From CAYOHR01 sp964512145 (GTDB lineage Bacteria; Bacteroidota; Bacteroidia; Flavobacteriales_G; JALEGO01), in the NCBI GenBank assembly GCA_964512145.1, contig CAZEIM010000002.1, positions 54,299 through 118,298 on the forward strand: 64,000 nt of DNA, in the 5' to 3' direction. The position numbers were made by a program, and so were the translations under genes. Below are positions 46,270 to 55,954 of this stretch, in pieces. The notes below the pieces were generated by a model. The model saw only the letters and a list, made by a program, of their open reading frames with translations. It had not been told where the DNA came from and made no database searches. Numbering within the stretch: the first letter of the stretch is position 1; each line of letters starts with the position of its first letter.

Positions 46270-48679
46270 AAGAAGATAATATTTTTTGAATTCGGGTATC
46301 TAAATCCTCAGTACTTAATCTTTCTCTTAATCGATCTACCATAATGGGAAATGAAAATGGAGTGTATCGGCTAATATTTTTAAAAATTATGTTTTTTTTA
46401 GATATTTGATGAAGTACTTTTTGTAATCGGGTAATTTCCATTTGTTGAAATAATACTTCTTCCTTTGCTTGTTTAGTAAGTAAGTTGTGTGGGTCGTATT
46501 CGGTAAAAACTTTATAAAAAAGTTGTGCCGAACCTTGCAAGTGTTTGTTTGTAATATTTTTTCCCGGGTAACCTTGAAACACTAATCCCGAAATGGTAGA
46601 AATATCTCTGAATTTACGTTGACACATTTCTGTAAGATGAATGCTTTGTTCTAAATCGTGAAATAGATTTTTGGGACTAAATATTTCAAGATTATTATGT
46701 ATAAAATGCGAAAAGGGCACATCACTGAGTAATTCAAATCCATAGTCATTCATGGCCATAGAAAATGTGATGGGTGTGAGTTTTGAAATTCTATAGGCCA
46801 ATACACATGCTAAACCCTCGTGTATAAACCTGCCTTCAAATGGATAAATAAATAGGTGATATCCTTCTTTATCTTTATATTCTTCTATAAGCAAATCTTG
46901 TTCTGCTGGCCAATAAGAGTATTGTTTTTGTAAAAGTAATAAGGGCTGTAAAAAAGTGCATTCAGGAGTTAAACAATCCTGTTGCTCTATTTTTTTTAAT
47001 ACGGTTTTAATGCTTTCAGAAAGATTAGAAGACAAGGGAATCCTTCCTCCCATCCAGGCTGGTACTATTCCGGCTTTTTTGGAAGTGTTTTTAACCAATA
47101 CTTCTTGAATATGTATGTTTTGAATTTCTAAATTCCTGCCTGAAAACCAAAAGCAATCTCCTTTATTTAATTTAGATATAAACCACTCTTCAATAAATCC
47201 TATTTTTTTTCCGTTTATATACTTAACCTGCATCATTGAGTCACTCACAATGGTTCCTATGCTTAGTTTATGTCGTATGATTTGACGTTTATTTTTTACT
47301 AAATACTTACCGTTTTCAAATTCCACTTTTTTAAATTCATCATAAACATTTAGACTTTTACCACCTTCTACAATAAACTGCAAACACCAATTAAACTCTT
47401 CTAGGGTTATGCTTTCGAAACAATGAGTTTTTTTAATTTCTAAAAATAGTTCTTGAGCACAAAAACCATCTGAAACGGCAAGCGTTATCAAATATTGTAT
47501 AAGTACATCAAAACATCTTACAAGAGGTACTTTATGTTCAATGTACTTGTTTTCTATAGCATCTTTTAAAGCAACAGCTTCTATAATTTCGAGGGAGTGA
47601 GTAGGTACAAAATAAATGGTACTTTCTGAGTTAGGACTATGTCCGCTTCTTCCGGCACGTTGCATAAAACGCGCAATCCCCTTTGGAGAACCTATTTGAA
47701 CAATAGCATCTACCGAAGGGAAGTCAACCCCTAAATCTAAGCTAGAGGTGCAAATAACAACTTTTAAATTTCTGGTTTTTAACTGATTTTCTACCCAGTG
47801 TCTTGTTTCTAAATCTAAAGAACTGTGATGTAGAGCTACTTGGCCAACTAAATCAGGATATTCGGTAACTATTTTTTGATACCAAATTTCTGCTTGAGAA
47901 CGGGTATTGGTAAATATAAGAGTGGTAGAATATTTAATAATTACACCCATAACATTTTGTAACATTTTTATTCCTAAGTGCCCAGCCCAGCTATATGTGT
48001 TAATAGAATTTGGTAATAATGTATGTAGAGATATTTTTTTATCCAGATTAGATTTAATGATACAATTGTTTTCGAAGTTTTTTAATAATACGTGTGCTGC
48101 TTGTTCTAAATTCCCAATAGTTGCCGAAATACACCATAATTTACATTTTTTTGCTGTATTTTTTATTCTCAGAATTGCTAATTCAGTTTGCACTCCCCTT
48201 TTGGTTCCTAATAACTCATGCCACTCATCTACAATAATATATTCTAGGGATTCAAAAAAATTTTCATAGTTTTTTTGAGTCAACATAATGTGTAAACTTT
48301 CGGGAGTGGTTATAAGTGCATGGGGTGAATTTTTGTAAATATTTTTTCGATCTTGCATTGGAGTATCTCCTGTTTTTAAAGCAACAGTATAGGATAAAGC
48401 TAAGTCGATAGAAACTTGTTGGGTAGCGATTAGTATTTCTTTCGACAATGCACGTAAAGGAGTAATATATAAAGTATGTAATCCTTTTTTGGGACTGGGA
48501 TTAAAATAATAATTTTCTAACACTCCGAACCAAATAGCCAGGGTTTTTCCCGATCCTGTAGGGGCATTTAAAAAACCGCTTTTTTCTTGTTTAAAGGCGC
48601 TCCATGTATCAAGCTGAAAACCAAAAGGTTTCCATTTTTTTTGTGTAAACCATCTATTTTGCAACGAGTTATTACGCAT
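46256..48679 (-). CDS. ligase-associated Lhr-like DNA helicase
   Basis: An 807-aa superfamily 2 helicase of the Lhr-Core type. Walker A APTGSGKTLA (about residue 39), DEWHE (about 152), SATIGN (about 180), TNTRSQAE (about 255) and QRAGRSGH (about 340) are all seen. A winged-helix and Lhr-specific C-terminal module follows. These enzymes move 3'-5' on single-stranded DNA and unwind duplexes. It overlaps the ligase gene by 8 bp within the four-gene repair cluster. Confidence 0.9.
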   Translation of the reverse strand: MRNNSLQNRWFTQKKWKPFGFQLDTWSAFKQEKSGFLNAPTGSGKTLAIWFGVLENYYFNPSPKKGLHTLYITPLRALSKEILIATQQVSIDLALSYTVALKTGDTPMQDRKNIYKNSPHALITTPESLHIMLTQKNYENFFESLEYIIVDEWHELLGTKRGVQTELAILRIKNTAKKCKLWCISATIGNLEQAAHVLLKNFENNCIIKSNLDKKISLHTLLPNSINTYSWAGHLGIKMLQNVMGVIIKYSTTLIFTNTRSQAEIWYQKIVTEYPDLVGQVALHHSSLDLETRHWVENQLKTRNLKVVICTSSLDLGVDFPSVDAIVQIGSPKGIARFMQRAGRSGHSPNSESTIYFVPTHSLEIIEAVALKDAIENKYIEHKVPLVRCFDVLIQYLITLAVSDGFCAQELFLEIKKTHCFESITLEEFNWCLQFIVEGGKSLNVYDEFKKVEFENGKYLVKNKRQIIRHKLSIGTIVSDSMMQVKYINGKKIGFIEEWFISKLNKGDCFWFSGRNLEIQNIHIQEVLVKNTSKKAGIVPAWMGGRIPLSSNLSESIKTVLKKIEQQDCLTPECTFLQPLLLLQKQYSYWPAEQDLLIEEYKDKEGYHLFIYPFEGRFIHEGLACVLAYRISKLTPITFSMAMNDYGFELLSDVPFSHFIHNNLEIFSPKNLFHDLEQSIHLTEMCQRKFRDISTISGLVFQGYPGKNITNKHLQGSAQLFYKVFTEYDPHNLLTKQAKEEVLFQQMEITRLQKVLHQISKKNIIFKNISRYTPFSFPIMVDRLRERLSTEDLDTRIQKILSSYAKN

Positions 48680-50261
48680 GGGGTATTAGTGCCATTAAAT
48701 CTTGCAACGTATTAGCATCGGAAGTTTTTTTATCTTTTCTCCAGCGCAAAATTCTAGGAAATCGAACCGCAATGCCACTTTTATGGCGAGTTGATATTTG
48801 AATGCTTTCAAATCCAATTTCAAAAACGAACTCAGGTTTAACCTTTTTTACTGGTCCAAAGGATTCTATACTGTTTTTTTTAATCCATGCATCTAATTCT
48901 TTTATCTCCTGATTGGTTAAACCACTATAGGCCTTGGCAAAGGTTACAAGTTCTTGGTTATTCCATATGCCAAATGTGTAATCAGAAAAAAGTGTTGCTC
49001 TTTTTCCGTGTCCTTTTTGAGCGTATGTTAATACAGCATCTATAGTATAAGGATCGACTTTCCATTTCCACCAAATTCCTTTTTTTCTTCCCGATTCATA
49101 AGGACTATCTTTTTGTTTAATCATGAGTCCTTCATATCCTTTTTCTTTCGAATTTTCTCGAATATCCTTAACTTCTTCCCACGTTTGTAATTCAAGAACT
49201 TTTGAAGATTTCAAAATTGGATGATGTTGAATGACTTCGTGTAATATTTTTTTTCTTTCATATAATGGTTTTTGTCTAATATCAACTCCATTTAATTCTA
49301 AAATATCATAACAAATTAAGACTACCGGAATTTGAGATAACATTTTTTTTGAAATGGTTTTTCTTCCCAACCTTTTTTGTAAAAAAGTAAAAGGCAATAT
49401 TCTATCCTCTTTATAAGCAACAATTTCTCCATCTAAAACAATACCTTTTGGAAAATATGACAGTATGTTTTTAAATTCCGGAAATGAATTCGTTACTAAT
49501 TCTTCCCCTCTACTCCATAGGAATACTTCATGGTTTCTAACAATTAACTGACCTCTTATGCCGTCCATTTTATATTCTATAATCCAGTTTTTTATGTTTT
49601 CAAGATTTTGGGGTAATATATCTAGAGCATGAGCTAAACAAAAAGGATAAGGTTTAGAATTTGAATATTTTGTAATGTCAGAAAATAATAAATCTTCTAA
49701 TCCTAATGTAGTTTCATGCCAATTGCCCATACAACGATGGATGACTTCATTTTCTGGAATTTTAAATGCGCTTGCCAATGATTTATAAATAATTTTTTCA
49801 GAAACTCCTACTCTAAACCCTCCGGTTATAATTTTATTAAAAACCAGTAATTCATGTTTAGTAGCACAATCCCAATAATTTAAAATTTCTGCTTTTTTTT
49901 CTTCTTCGCTTCTTTTAAGTAGTTCCATATACCTTTCCATCCATTGAGATAAGGAAGAATAGACGTGTGTTTTGAAATTATTATTTTTTGAAACAAGTAA
50001 TGCAATGGTTTCTGCTAAATCTCCTACTGTTTGGTAAGATTCATTAAATAACCATTCCGGTATATCAGCTTTTTCAATAGTCCATTGTTTGAGTAATGAA
50101 GTGGAAACTAACCGTTTTGGTCGTTTACCGGTAAACAAAGCAATACACCACCAAATCTCTTTTGATTCACTGTTTTTAAAATACCGTTGTAATCTACTAA
50201 TTTTTCGACTTGTTTTGGTCTCCTGTTCTAGATCTATAAAAAGCTTTGTAAATTCAATCAT
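48672..50261 (-). CDS. ATP-dependent DNA ligase (repair-cluster type)
   Basis: A 529-aa ligase. An N-terminal DNA-binding domain covers about 1-205, the adenylation motif EYKMDGIRGQ (about 228-237) supplies the nucleophile Lys, and the motifs VLDGEIVAY, GYEGLMIK and WWKWK mark nucleotidyltransferase motifs III-V. An OB fold closes the chain with FEIGFESIQ and RFPRILRWRKDK. It seals nicks with ATP, separate from the NAD ligase of replication. It is co-transcribed with the exonuclease and helicase (4- and 8-bp overlaps). Confidence 0.93.
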   Translation of the reverse strand: MIEFTKLFIDLEQETKTSRKISRLQRYFKNSESKEIWWCIALFTGKRPKRLVSTSLLKQWTIEKADIPEWLFNESYQTVGDLAETIALLVSKNNNFKTHVYSSLSQWMERYMELLKRSEEEKKAEILNYWDCATKHELLVFNKIITGGFRVGVSEKIIYKSLASAFKIPENEVIHRCMGNWHETTLGLEDLLFSDITKYSNSKPYPFCLAHALDILPQNLENIKNWIIEYKMDGIRGQLIVRNHEVFLWSRGEELVTNSFPEFKNILSYFPKGIVLDGEIVAYKEDRILPFTFLQKRLGRKTISKKMLSQIPVVLICYDILELNGVDIRQKPLYERKKILHEVIQHHPILKSSKVLELQTWEEVKDIRENSKEKGYEGLMIKQKDSPYESGRKKGIWWKWKVDPYTIDAVLTYAQKGHGKRATLFSDYTFGIWNNQELVTFAKAYSGLTNQEIKELDAWIKKNSIESFGPVKKVKPEFVFEIGFESIQISTRHKSGIAVRFPRILRWRKDKKTSDANTLQDLMALIPHA

Positions 50262-51256
50262 ATCTCTGCTTCAGGTAAGTCTAAAGATTCTCCAGTAAAA
50301 AGTGTATCTAATTCCATGGCATTTAATAATAATTTTTCTTTTATCCATCGGCTTAATACCGATTTATAGCCATGGGTAATATAAATATTTTCTGCTTTGG
50401 TCGAAATTATGGCATCTTGTAATCCATTCCAATCGGCATGGTCGCTTAATACAAATCCCATATCAACATTTTTTCTTTTTTTGGCTCCTCTAATACTCAT
50501 CCAGCCACTAAAAAATGCCGTTTTATATGGTTCAAATCTTTTTAACCATGGGTTTCCTAAAACAGAAGGAGGAGCAATAATAATTGAGTTTTTTATAACA
50601 CCTTTTTTCATAGAATCTGAAAAAACCTGATACCTATTATTACTTAAACCTAAGGCTTCATTAGCGTTAAATACTGAGCGATGTAAAATAACGGGCACTT
50701 CCTGAGGAATTATAGAAAGAATTTGTTGAGCTTTTCCTAAGCTGTACCCTAATAATACTGAGTTATACCCATTATTTATATTTTGTTGTAACCATGTATG
50801 GAGTTCTTTTTCAATATGGTCAATTTGAGGGAATCTGTATACAGGGAGTCCAAAGGTTGATTCAGTAATAAAATGATGACAATAAATTGCTTCAAAAGGG
50901 GTATTTATTCGGTCATTGTTTAACTTATAATCTCCGGAAACCACCCATATTTCCCCTTTATACTCTAAACGAATTTGAGAAGACCCCTGAATATGTCCGG
51001 CAGGATGGAGTGAAATGTGTACTCCATTTATATGTATTGGTTCAGAATAGGAAACCGTTTGAATTGAAATATTTTGACCTAAACGATGTTTTAATATCCC
51101 TTCAGATTGTTGATGAGCAAGGTAATATTTATGGCCATATTTAGCATGATCGCTATGAGCATGAGTAATAATTGCTTTATTTACGGGCCTCCAGGGATCG
51201 ATATAGACATCAGCTTGAGGACAATAAATACCGTTTTCAGAAAATTCTAATAACAT
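50258..51256 (-). CDS. ligase-associated DNA exonuclease (metallo-beta-lactamase fold)
   Basis: A 332-aa MBL-fold nuclease. The HxHxDH motif is THAHSDHAKYG (about 31-41), further metal ligands appear in HPAGHIQGS and VVSGDYK, and VLSDHADWNG closes the beta-CASP part. It resembles the SNM1/Pso2-like exonuclease of the same repair cluster, described as a manganese-dependent nuclease. It is the first gene of the four, with the ligase overlapping its stop by 4 bp. Confidence 0.9.
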   Translation of the reverse strand: MLLEFSENGIYCPQADVYIDPWRPVNKAIITHAHSDHAKYGHKYYLAHQQSEGILKHRLGQNISIQTVSYSEPIHINGVHISLHPAGHIQGSSQIRLEYKGEIWVVSGDYKLNNDRINTPFEAIYCHHFITESTFGLPVYRFPQIDHIEKELHTWLQQNINNGYNSVLLGYSLGKAQQILSIIPQEVPVILHRSVFNANEALGLSNNRYQVFSDSMKKGVIKNSIIIAPPSVLGNPWLKRFEPYKTAFFSGWMSIRGAKKRKNVDMGFVLSDHADWNGLQDAIISTKAENIYITHGYKSVLSRWIKEKLLLNAMELDTLFTGESLDLPEAEI

Positions 51257-51314
51257 GTATTGTATAACACCTTTAATTTATTAAAGTTTAGATAATATAT
51301 CACTTAATGCCCCT

Positions 51315-52763
51315 TTATTTAAAAATAGTTATGTTAATATCAGTTCCTTGTCTATGATTTTCGGATAAGGGATATTTTGATTCAAGAAATTGATAAACAC
51401 TGTTGTTTGGATCAACTACTTTTCGATGTGAATCAATATATATTACCTTATCTATGTTTTCAAAAGAAATATTATCTAAATCACGAATAGTATATACTGG
51501 AATAATATGTTCAGATAATAAATTATTTATAGTTTTTTTATAATCTTTGAAATAACTTGGATTATAGTAATAACAAAAATCTATGCTTTTATAAGCCGCA
51601 CAAATTATTGTTAATGTATTAGGTGTTTTTTGCGTTTGTACCATCTCTGCAGTAGATTTCCAGTTTTCAGAAATTCGTTGCGTTGGATCAAAATGATATA
51701 TATTCCACCCAATAAAAGGTATTATAAATAGTACTTTTAAAAAATTTGGTAAACATAATTTTGATATAAAATATCCTGTGCTAATTATAACCCCAAATGA
51801 AGAAAATAAAACATATTTTAATTGAAATATTGGAGTAAACTTAGCGGTTATAAAACAGGATATTACAGGAAATATAAACAAAATACATCCAAATAAATAT
51901 TTTTCCCATGGTATGGTTGTGATATTTTGTATCTTATCTTTTATAAGATAAAATATGCATGAAATAATTAGTATAAACATATATACATTTTGTAACACAT
52001 AATCTTCACATAATTTAAGGAATACAAATTGTAAATCTTGAAATGTAGGTTCTTGTAACCAGAATCGTTTTGTAGTAGGTAAGTTGTTTATAACAACTCC
52101 AACGTATGGCAAGTAAAATAATGCCGTGATGAAATAGGAAATACATATATATTTTAATAAGGATCTATCTCTCAATATAAAAAAGACAGAAGCTAATAGT
52201 TGACTAATAATAAAAAATATAGTTATGTAATGAGTGAAAAGTAGGGAAAGATTAACTAGACTTAATATCACTATATTTTTTATCTTTTTTTGGTGAATTA
52301 GATTAAAAAAATAGTAGCTTGATACTATTGTTAGTAATAACACTAAAGGATAAGCTCTTACTTCAAATGCATAATCGAAATGAACATCAGAGAAAAAAAA
52401 AGTAATGCTCGTAAAAAATGCTGTTAAGCGATTAAAATATTGCTTCGAAAAAATATATAAAGCTACAAAGGTTAATATACTAAATATAGACGATAAAACT
52501 TTTACTTGAAATGCCCCAATTCCAAATAATTTAATCCAACCATGAAGAATAATAAAATACAAGGGAGGATTCCGGTCGGTTGAAAGTACTTTAATTAGTT
52601 CGTTTAATGATTTTTGAGCATGAAAAATACTAAATGCATCATCCCCAAATATGATATGATTTTGAATTAAATAAACCTTGTAATATATTGAAATACATAG
52701 AAAAAGAAACAGAAAAAAAGCATCGAAATATTTGTTTAAAATACGTTCGATGCTTACATACAT
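51315..52763 (-). CDS. glycosyltransferase family 39-like membrane protein
   Basis: A 482-aa integral membrane protein with about nine spans and a C-terminal soluble segment. The first loop holds FGDDAFSIFHAQKS and STDRNPPLYFIILHGWIKLFG (about 39-78), where the acidic residues and the N-P-P-L-Y pattern match GT-C enzymes of the PMT/ArnT type. FDYAFEVRAYPLVLLL (about 128-143) is another hallmark. It would transfer a sugar from a lipid carrier to an acceptor outside the membrane; acceptor and sugar are unknown. It follows the lipoprotein gene by 28 bp. Confidence 0.8.
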   Translation of the reverse strand: MYVSIERILNKYFDAFFLFLFLCISIYYKVYLIQNHIIFGDDAFSIFHAQKSLNELIKVLSTDRNPPLYFIILHGWIKLFGIGAFQVKVLSSIFSILTFVALYIFSKQYFNRLTAFFTSITFFFSDVHFDYAFEVRAYPLVLLLTIVSSYYFFNLIHQKKIKNIVILSLVNLSLLFTHYITIFFIISQLLASVFFILRDRSLLKYICISYFITALFYLPYVGVVINNLPTTKRFWLQEPTFQDLQFVFLKLCEDYVLQNVYMFILIISCIFYLIKDKIQNITTIPWEKYLFGCILFIFPVISCFITAKFTPIFQLKYVLFSSFGVIISTGYFISKLCLPNFLKVLFIIPFIGWNIYHFDPTQRISENWKSTAEMVQTQKTPNTLTIICAAYKSIDFCYYYNPSYFKDYKKTINNLLSEHIIPVYTIRDLDNISFENIDKVIYIDSHRKVVDPNNSVYQFLESKYPLSENHRQGTDINITIFK

Positions 52764-52791
52764 TTTTATATAAAATCAGGTAGTATTAATT

Positions 52792-53514
52792 TTATAGTTT
52801 ACTGCTTACCATTTCGTTAACACCCTGGGTTCTTTTTTGAAATACGTATCTTCCTTTTTGGAAATTTTCAACAGGCCATCCTAACCAGGCAACAAAGTTT
52901 CCGTTAGCGTCTCGATAATTGTATAATGCTTGAGTTTCATTATCAAATTCCCAAATCATAATATCTCCTTCATTTGCGGTTGGTTCAAAAGCATCTAAAT
53001 CCTGATTTGGAAATTCTACTTTTACACCAACAAAGCGGTGGTAAATTACCTGTTGAAAATATGCATTGCCAACACCTAAAATCTCTAATATATCTTTTAA
53101 ACCTCCTGCCGCTGCTGTTGCCTGTAATTTTGCTTCAACGGTAAACCGTTCTTGTATTCCTCCATCTAAAAAAAACTCTCCAGTATTAAATCTGAAATTA
53201 GCATAATCAAACACTTGTTTAATTTTTGCAGATACTTCAATCCATTTTGACGGCCCATATACTATTCTAGTAAACATCGGTCCTTGAGTTCCAACCATTC
53301 CGTTATCGTCCGTTAATTGGAGAGCCGTAATAGGAAATGAAACCTCGGTTAATATATCGTTTCCATTTTCATCATATGCTTCCACTAACTCCCAATTTCC
53401 TTGCATTAAAATTTTTGTAGCAGTTGGTTCTTTTTTACACGATTGGGCAAAAAGCAAAATACTTATGGATGAAAATAACCAAATTTTTTGTTTAAGAAGA
53501 TTTTTCATAGTCAT
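52792..53514 (-). CDS. lipoprotein, unknown function
   Basis: A 240-aa lipoprotein. The signal peptide ends in lipobox LFAQSC (Cys about residue 26). The segment ILMQGNWELVEAYDENGNDI resembles the start of lipocalin-like DUF domains in Bacteroidetes, but the rest (MFTRIVYGPSKWIEV, AYFQQVIYHRFVGV) is not familiar. A second Met is available at residue 3. A TACCTTTG box lies 11 bp upstream of the ATG. Confidence 0.65.
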   Translation of the reverse strand: MTMKNLLKQKIWLFSSISILLFAQSCKKEPTATKILMQGNWELVEAYDENGNDILTEVSFPITALQLTDDNGMVGTQGPMFTRIVYGPSKWIEVSAKIKQVFDYANFRFNTGEFFLDGGIQERFTVEAKLQATAAAGGLKDILEILGVGNAYFQQVIYHRFVGVKVEFPNQDLDAFEPTANEGDIMIWEFDNETQALYNYRDANGNFVAWLGWPVENFQKGRYVFQKRTQGVNEMVSSKL

Positions 53515-53525
53515 TTATTTAGTTT

Positions 53526-53533
53526 CAAAGGTA
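53526..53533 (-). promoter_or_regulatory. Bacteroidetes -7 promoter box TACCTTTG
   Basis: Perfect TAnnTTTG match 11 nt before the lipoprotein ATG at 53514. Confidence 0.5.
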
Positions 53534-53551
53534 GAAAAAATTGTGCCAAAT

Positions 53552-54277
53552 CTAAGTATCGGTTTTAGCAGAGTTATTTAATAAGTTTTGTAATTGTTGG
53601 TATTCTTTTTTGGTAAGTTTACGCCAAGTTCCAAGAGGAATATCTAATGTAATATTCATAATTCGAGTACGTTTTAATTTTATTACTTCATACCCTAAAT
53701 ATTCGCACATCCTTCTAATTTGACGGTTTAAGCCCTGAGTTAAAACTATTGTAAAAGTAAATCTCCCAGTCTTCTCTACGTTGCATTTTTTAGTGATAGT
53801 ATCTAATATCGGTACACCACTGCTCATCTGATGCAAAAAATCATCATCAATAGGTTTATTTACGGTTACTTCATATTCTTTTTCGTGGTTGTTTCTGGAC
53901 CGAAGTATTTTATTTACAATATCTCCATCGTTGGTGAGTAAAATTAATCCTTCACTCATTTTATCTAATCTGCCTATTGGGAAAATTCGAGTTGGATAAT
54001 TTATAAAATCTATGATGTTGTTTTTCTCTCTTCGCGTATCGGTAGTACAAACAATTCCAATAGGTTTATTAAAAGCTAAATATTCAAATTCAGTATGGTT
54101 TTGTGAAATATTTTTACCATCCACCGTTATGATATCATGATCTTGTACTTTACTTCCCAGTTCTGCTGACACACCATTTATTTGAACTCGACCATCAATA
54201 ATTAATTGATCTGCCATTCTACGAGAACAGTAGCCGACTTCACTAAGATATTTATTTATACGCTTGATAATTTTAAT
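53552..54277 (-). CDS. RluB/RluF-type pseudouridine synthase with no standard start codon
   Basis: About 241 aa if translation begins at ATT (54277). The family S4 domain (KRINKYLSEVGYCSRRMADQ) is encoded upstream of the first ATG (54217), and a TAG (54280-54278) blocks any further extension. Between them only ATT, ATC and ATA codons are suitable. The catalytic Asp is in GRLDKMSEGLILLTNDGD (about residues 101-118), and the RxxxHxxxxR-like end is NRQIRRMCEYLGYEVIKLKR. It would modify a uridine of 23S rRNA. Alternatives are a sequencing error, or use of ATG 54217 with a cut S4 domain. Confidence 0.85.
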   Translation of the reverse strand: MKIIKRINKYLSEVGYCSRRMADQLIIDGRVQINGVSAELGSKVQDHDIITVDGKNISQNHTEFEYLAFNKPIGIVCTTDTRREKNNIIDFINYPTRIFPIGRLDKMSEGLILLTNDGDIVNKILRSRNNHEKEYEVTVNKPIDDDFLHQMSSGVPILDTITKKCNVEKTGRFTFTIVLTQGLNRQIRRMCEYLGYEVIKLKRTRIMNITLDIPLGTWRKLTKKEYQQLQNLLNNSAKTDT

Positions 54278-54333
54278 CTATATTACGAATGTATAAGATT
54301 TTTAGTTGAAAGGAAAATATTTATATTTACCTC

Positions 54334-55074
54334 ATGAAAGCGCTTCAACATATTGGTGAGTACTTTGTGCTAGTTTCAAGGGTCTTCCAAAAACCTGAAA
54401 ACACTAAGGTTTATAGAAATAGAGTGCTTAAAGAGATTGTAACCATGGGTATACAATCCCTTCCTTTAGTTTTAATTATTTCCTTTTTTATGGGAGCTGT
54501 AGTAGTAATTCAAACAGCAACTAATATAGATAGTGCATATATTCCAAAATACCTTATTGGATTTACCGCTAGACAATCTCTTGTTTTAGAGTTCTCAACG
54601 ACCGTTTTGGGATTAATATTAATTGGTAAATTAGGTTCTAATATTGCAACAGAGATAGGAACTATGCGTATTACAGAGCAAATTGATGCGTTAGAAATAA
54701 TGGGGATAAACTCCTCTTCCTATTTAATTGTGCCAAAAGTATTGGCATTACTTATTGTTAATCCAATTCTTACTAGCTTTTGTATGTTTGTAGGAATAGT
54801 TTCTGGCATGATTGCCGGATCGTTAACCGATTTATGTAACACAACCCAATTTTTATATGGTATTAAATATTCTTTCGATCCATTTAGTTTGGTGTATGCT
54901 TTTACAAAATCCGTATTTTTTGGCTTTATTATAGCTACTATACCGGCCTATTTTGGTTATTATGTAAAAGGAGGAGCCATTGACGTAGGAAAAGCGAGTA
55001 CCAATGCTGTAGTATACACCAGTATTGTAATGTTAATTATAAACTATGTATTAACGCAAGTAATGTTGTTATAA
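54334..55074 (+). CDS. mlaE: MlaE-family ABC transporter permease
   Basis: A 246-aa membrane protein with about five spans. The hallmark ATEIGTMRITEQIDALEIMG (about 108-127) and VPKVLALLIVNPIL (about 134-147) are those of the MlaE/YrbE permeases, which move phospholipids between inner and outer membrane. It forms a unit with the ATPase gene 6 bp downstream. No MCE (MlaD) gene follows in this window. Confidence 0.92.
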   Translation: MKALQHIGEYFVLVSRVFQKPENTKVYRNRVLKEIVTMGIQSLPLVLIISFFMGAVVVIQTATNIDSAYIPKYLIGFTARQSLVLEFSTTVLGLILIGKLGSNIATEIGTMRITEQIDALEIMGINSSSYLIVPKVLALLIVNPILTSFCMFVGIVSGMIAGSLTDLCNTTQFLYGIKYSFDPFSLVYAFTKSVFFGFIIATIPAYFGYYVKGGAIDVGKASTNAVVYTSIVMLIINYVLTQVMLL

Positions 55075-55080
55075 CCAAAT

Positions 55081-55830
55081 ATGATTCAAGTAAATAATAT
55101 ATCAAAAAAATTTGGAGATGCAGAGGTGTTAAAAGATATTTCATTAACTCTTGAAACAGGAAAAACCAATTTAATCATTGGTGCAAGTGGCTCTGGAAAA
55201 ACAACTATTACAAAATGTATTGTAGGATTAATTGAACCCGATAGCGGCCAAATTTTATATGATGGAATAGACTTTTTATCGGCCTCATTTTACGAAAAAA
55301 AAGAAATTAGAAAAAAAATCGGTTTTTTATTTCAGGGAGCCGCTTTATTTGATTCATTAACTGTTTTTGAAAATGTAATGTTTCCTTTGCAAATGTTAAC
55401 AAAACTAAGCGTACAGGAAATCACTAAAAGAGTTGAATTTTGTTTAGATAGAGTAAATTTAAGTCATGCAGCTAGTTTATTCCCTTCTGATTTATCCGGA
55501 GGCATGAAAAAAAGAGTTGGAATAGCTCGTGCTATTGCCAATAACCCAAAGTATCTGTTTTGTGATGAACCTAACTCTGGATTAGATCCGCAAACCTCAG
55601 TTGTAATTGATGAACTGATAAAAGAAATTACTCAAGAATTTAATATGACCACAATTGTTATTACACACGATATGAATTCAGTTATGAGTATTGGAGATAA
55701 TGTTTTTTTTATTTACAAAGGCTTAAATCGTTGGCACGGTTCAAAGGATGAGATATTAAAAACCGATATTCAGGAGTTGAAAGATTTTATTTTTGCTTCT
55801 AGTTTTTTTAAAAAAATGGTAGCTAATTGA
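55081..55830 (+). CDS. mlaF: MlaF-type ABC transporter ATP-binding protein
   Basis: A 249-aa ATPase. Walker A GASGSGKTT (about 36-44), signature LSGGMKKRV (about 139), Walker B LFCDEPNSGLDP (about 159-170) and switch His in VITHDMNSV. The M-K-K-R-V variation in the signature is typical of MlaF and related lipid transporters. It energises MlaE in keeping the outer membrane lipid balance. Confidence 0.92.
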   Translation: MIQVNNISKKFGDAEVLKDISLTLETGKTNLIIGASGSGKTTITKCIVGLIEPDSGQILYDGIDFLSASFYEKKEIRKKIGFLFQGAALFDSLTVFENVMFPLQMLTKLSVQEITKRVEFCLDRVNLSHAASLFPSDLSGGMKKRVGIARAIANNPKYLFCDEPNSGLDPQTSVVIDELIKEITQEFNMTTIVITHDMNSVMSIGDNVFFIYKGLNRWHGSKDEILKTDIQELKDFIFASSFFKKMVAN

Positions 55831-55913
55831 CCATTGTTTTTTAGCGTATCTTATTTTATGTAGCAATCAAAATAATCTAACTTTTGAATGAATTAATATA
55901 TTAAATATATTAT

Positions 55914-55921
55914 TAATTTTG
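55914..55921 (+). promoter_or_regulatory. Bacteroidetes -7 promoter box TAATTTTG before gmd
   Basis: Perfect TAnnTTTG match 33 nt before the gmd start; it probably opens the surface-polysaccharide operon. The closest TTTG upstream lies 27 nt away, longer than the usual spacing. Confidence 0.5.
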
Positions 55922-55954
55922 CCCATCTGATTTTAACAATATTAATAAAACTGC

